64,000 bases of DNA from Poecilobothrus nobilitatus (lineage: Eukaryota; Arthropoda; Insecta; Diptera; Dolichopodidae): assembly GCA_947095535.1 (NCBI GenBank), contig OX352774.1:236989825-237053824 (forward strand), given 5' to 3'. Made by a program: the position numbers and the translations under genes. Below the pieces are notes generated by a model that made no database searches, had not been told where the DNA came from, and saw only the letters and a program-made list of their open reading frames with translations. Shown piece by piece: positions 61,612 through 64,000 of this stretch (positions within the stretch are counted from its first letter, which is position 1; every line of letters starts with the position of its first letter).

Positions 61612-63390
61612 ATACAAAATCTCGTTTTTAGAAATTCGTATTTGACAAAAGCTCGGTGGACAAAATCTGTGTTTTACGTAATCTCTTTTCACAAAATCTC
61701 GTTTTTACAATATTTGTTTTTTTTTGAAAATCTCATTTTTTTTTAAAATATAATTTTTTTGAAAATCTCATTTTTTAGCACATTTCCAAAAAAATTTTGA
61801 AAAAATGTGCTTATTAGTTTCACTCTGTCCGTCCGTCCGTCTGTTTACAAAACTTCTACACCGTTAAAGATAGAGAAAAAAAATTTTAACCATAGGTAGG
61901 TCTCATAAAAAAAATAATTTTGTGGAACAACTTTTTCATGTAGCCCCCCCCATTACGGAGCTACAGCCCCTCAAACTTTGAAAAACCCCTATTTTTAAAT
62001 GCATATATCTTATGTTCTGCTTAAGATTTTTTCAATATGAAAACGTCATTCGACAGGCATTTTTTTTTAAATTTGTAAATTAATATCAAAATTATACAAT
62101 TTTTTTAAATTTAGTATTTAAATTTACCGTTATGTGAAAACCAAATTTTGCATGATTTTTCTACTTTCATAACTCCGGCATGCTTCTAGATAGAGGCTTG
62201 AAATTTTGAGGCAAGAAAGAACTTTTAGAATTAGTATAAGTTTGCTCAGAAAATTTTTTTGGACCACCCCCTGTTTATGAGCTATTAGGACTTAAAAATT
62301 GAAAATTTGTTATTTTTAAACACCTGTAACTTAGGAACCTGTACACATTTTACTTCTGCAAGATATAAAAATTAAAGCTATAGTAATATATTTTTACGTG
62401 TGTTGAAGGTTTATTTAAGTTGTAAAGGGTTCCAAAGTTGCAGCTCTTCAAAATTTCGAAAAAGCCCCATTTTCAAATGTGTATATCTCGGGCTATGCGT
62501 AATAATTTTGCAATCTAAAACCGCCAGAAGATCGAAAATTTTATTATCTATATAAAACAATATCAAAGTTATGTAATATTTTGTAATTTACTATTTAAAT
62601 TTACCGTTATGTGAAAACCACATTTTGCATGAAATTTCTTTTTTCATAACTCCAGCACCTCTTTAGATAGGAACCTGAAATTTTGAGACAAGAAAGAAAA
62701 AGAAAATTTTCCTCAGAAAATTTTTGGTAGCACCCCCTCTTTAAGAGTTATTACGACTCAAAAATTGAAAATTTGCTATTTTTAGACACCTGTAACTTAG
62801 GCACCTGTACAAATTTTTCTTCGGCAAGACATGAAAATTAAATGTTCAATAATATATTTTTACGCGTGCTAATGGCTTTTCTTAGTTATATAGGATTCCG
62901 GACTTACGGCCCCTCAAATTTTCAAAAATGTCCTATTTTCACGTTTTTTCGTATTACATGAAATTTTCAAATTTTTGTGTAAGTCACACTTCTAAACAGT
63001 TTGTATTAAGTTTTGGAAATGTGCGCTTTTAAAAACCGTTGGTTTACATTCTACCTTGTTTAAACCTGATTTGGAATACAACTGCAAAATCCCTTCTTAT
63101 TTAGAATCTCACATATACAAACATATAAGTAATCTGGAAAAAGTGTATAATTCTTCTTTTAAATCTAAATTTAAAACCCCGCCAAATTCACAATTCCGCA
63201 TATACATATTATATATAAATATTCTGGATAAAGCGAAAAGTCCTACTGATCCAACTCTAAAATTCCTCCTAACAATATTTCTTACAAACATGCGTAAGCA
63301 ATTTCAAAGTTAAGCCAAAAAAAAACGAGATTTTGTAAAAACGAGATTTTGAGAAACGAGATTTTGAAAATCGAGATTACGTATACCGCT
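61612..63390 (+). mobile_element. Composite inverted-repeat element (family A copy 2 with family C tail)
   Basis: The left side has AAAATCTCGTTTTT modules at 61616-61629 and 61693-61706 and TACGTAATCTC at 61675-61685. The right side has the complementary modules AAAAACGAGATTTT at 63321-63334 and 63337-63350, further variants to 63372, and GAGATTACGTA at 63373-63383. Inside come the family A head (GTCCGTCCGTCC, about 61829) and two core units of 477 bp with the start of a third, marked by CAGCCCCTCA (61964), CAGCTCTTCA (62441) and CGGCCCCTCA (62907) and by TTACCGTTAT (62124 and 62601). Next is AAAAACCGTTGG, followed by two forward family C units (63060-63270). No transposase frame is visible; the 63056-63313 open frame is minisatellite. 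It is probably a non-autonomous DNA element of about 1.8 kb. Confidence 0.75.
61964..62917 (+). repeat. Tandem duplication of the 477-bp family A core
   Basis: Landmarks repeat at constant spacing: CAGCCCCTCA/CAGCTCTTCA at 61964 and 62441, TTACCGTTAT at 62124 and 62601, GTGAAAACCA soon after each, and ACACCTGTAACTTAGG near 62319 and 62784. The second spacing shrinks to about 466. The units are visibly diverged, so the duplication is not recent. Copy 1 at 430-1140 appears to have a single unit. Confidence 0.8.
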
Positions 63391-64000
63391 CTCTAGAAAT
63401 ATAAATTAATTCAGTTTTTATTTCGTTAATTTCTTTTTATTTCGTATTATTTTGTGGTTAAGTTCTAAATGAAAAAGTGTGGTCTTCTATGTTTAAAAAT
63501 GGTGTCCCATTTCATTTGTCTGATTTTAACAATAAGATCTTCAACTCAAATAAAAACTCAAAAGATTGAGTTGGACAATATACTATTTCTTAGTTATATT
63601 ATAGTACGAACTAGCTATTCTGTATAACATCTCAAAATATTTAATTTATTAGATTGTTTATCAAAATGTGAATTTAAGCAACCACATAATGAAATTTATG
63701 TACTGCATCAATTCAATTAATTTTAACAAATTTTCAAAACCCCGAAAGTGAGTTTGGCCATGTTCATTTCAAATAGTACAAAAATATTTTTTTAAATATT
63801 GTTTGTATGTCGTAAAACTCTGCACTTTGCAAATTAAGCTCTGCAAAATTTGAAAGAAATTCTTTTTTTTATAGTTTGGGAAAAAAATTAAAATCATTAG
63901 ACAAATATTGCATTACTAATTAAATTTTTCAACTTCGACCAAGCCTATTCCAAACCTGGTTGGGAAAATAGGAGAATAGTTGCAACCTGAATGCGTTTGG
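63391..64000. other. AT-rich stretch without recognised features
   Basis: Background after the composite element. No open frame, hairpin or repeat shared with the rest of the window was seen. Confidence 0.5.

Noticed and set aside
63056..63313. 85-codon open frame at the right end and its antisense frame
   Set aside because: It lies across family C minisatellite units and the terminal modules of the composite element, so it is repeat sequence read as protein.

Overview
The window reads as strongly AT-rich, non-coding chromosomal DNA of a eukaryote, most likely an insect and perhaps a fly. The reasons are the dense poly-A and poly-T runs of 10 to 20 bases, the absence of any long open frame, several decayed LINE (non-LTR retrotransposon) 3' ends on both strands, tRNA-derived SINEs, a possible Tc1-like fragment and several families of short inverted-repeat elements. 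The order assignment is inference. No complete gene, rRNA, functional tRNA or CRISPR array was found. Most open frames here are homopolymer artefacts (Phe, Lys, Tyr, Ile runs).

Layout. At 1-1140 there is a minisatellite unit and the first copy of a dispersed repeat, called family A here. At 3384-4059 lies a terminal-inverted-repeat element carrying the same minisatellite. At 5306-5500 is a signal-peptide-like open frame, followed by a GAT microsatellite and a decayed LINE tail (5862-6445). A tRNA-derived SINE cluster lies at 7440-7770, a possible Tc1-type transposase scrap at 10540-10668, and family B at 12280-12915. A 555-bp MITE-like element occupies 14016-14570. The stretch 14.6-22 kb is the barest and most homopolymer-rich part. 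Family B recurs in reverse at 22080-22700. Weak exon-like islands follow strong poly-T acceptors at 23537 and 30961. SINE copies lie at 28095 (reverse), 32992 (forward) and 37472-37664 (reverse, full length, with perfect 16-bp target-site duplications).

The right half holds a third family B copy split by a reverse LINE fragment (41110-42055), two more reverse LINE remnants (45950-46230 and 48055-48480), a fold-back minisatellite array (50186-50775), a GC-richer unexplained island (53535-53640), hairpins near 60.1-60.4 kb and, at 61612-63390, the most complete composite repeat. That composite has TIR-like modules, a GTCCGTCCG head, two 477-bp core units plus the start of a third, a minisatellite tail and inverted modules at the other end.

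Overall this looks like one very long intron or intergenic region, colonised by several generations of transposable elements. The most notable pattern is a set of apparently non-autonomous inverted-repeat elements that share a minisatellite module in different arrangements. The few exon-like islands are tentative, and I could not name a host gene for any of them.
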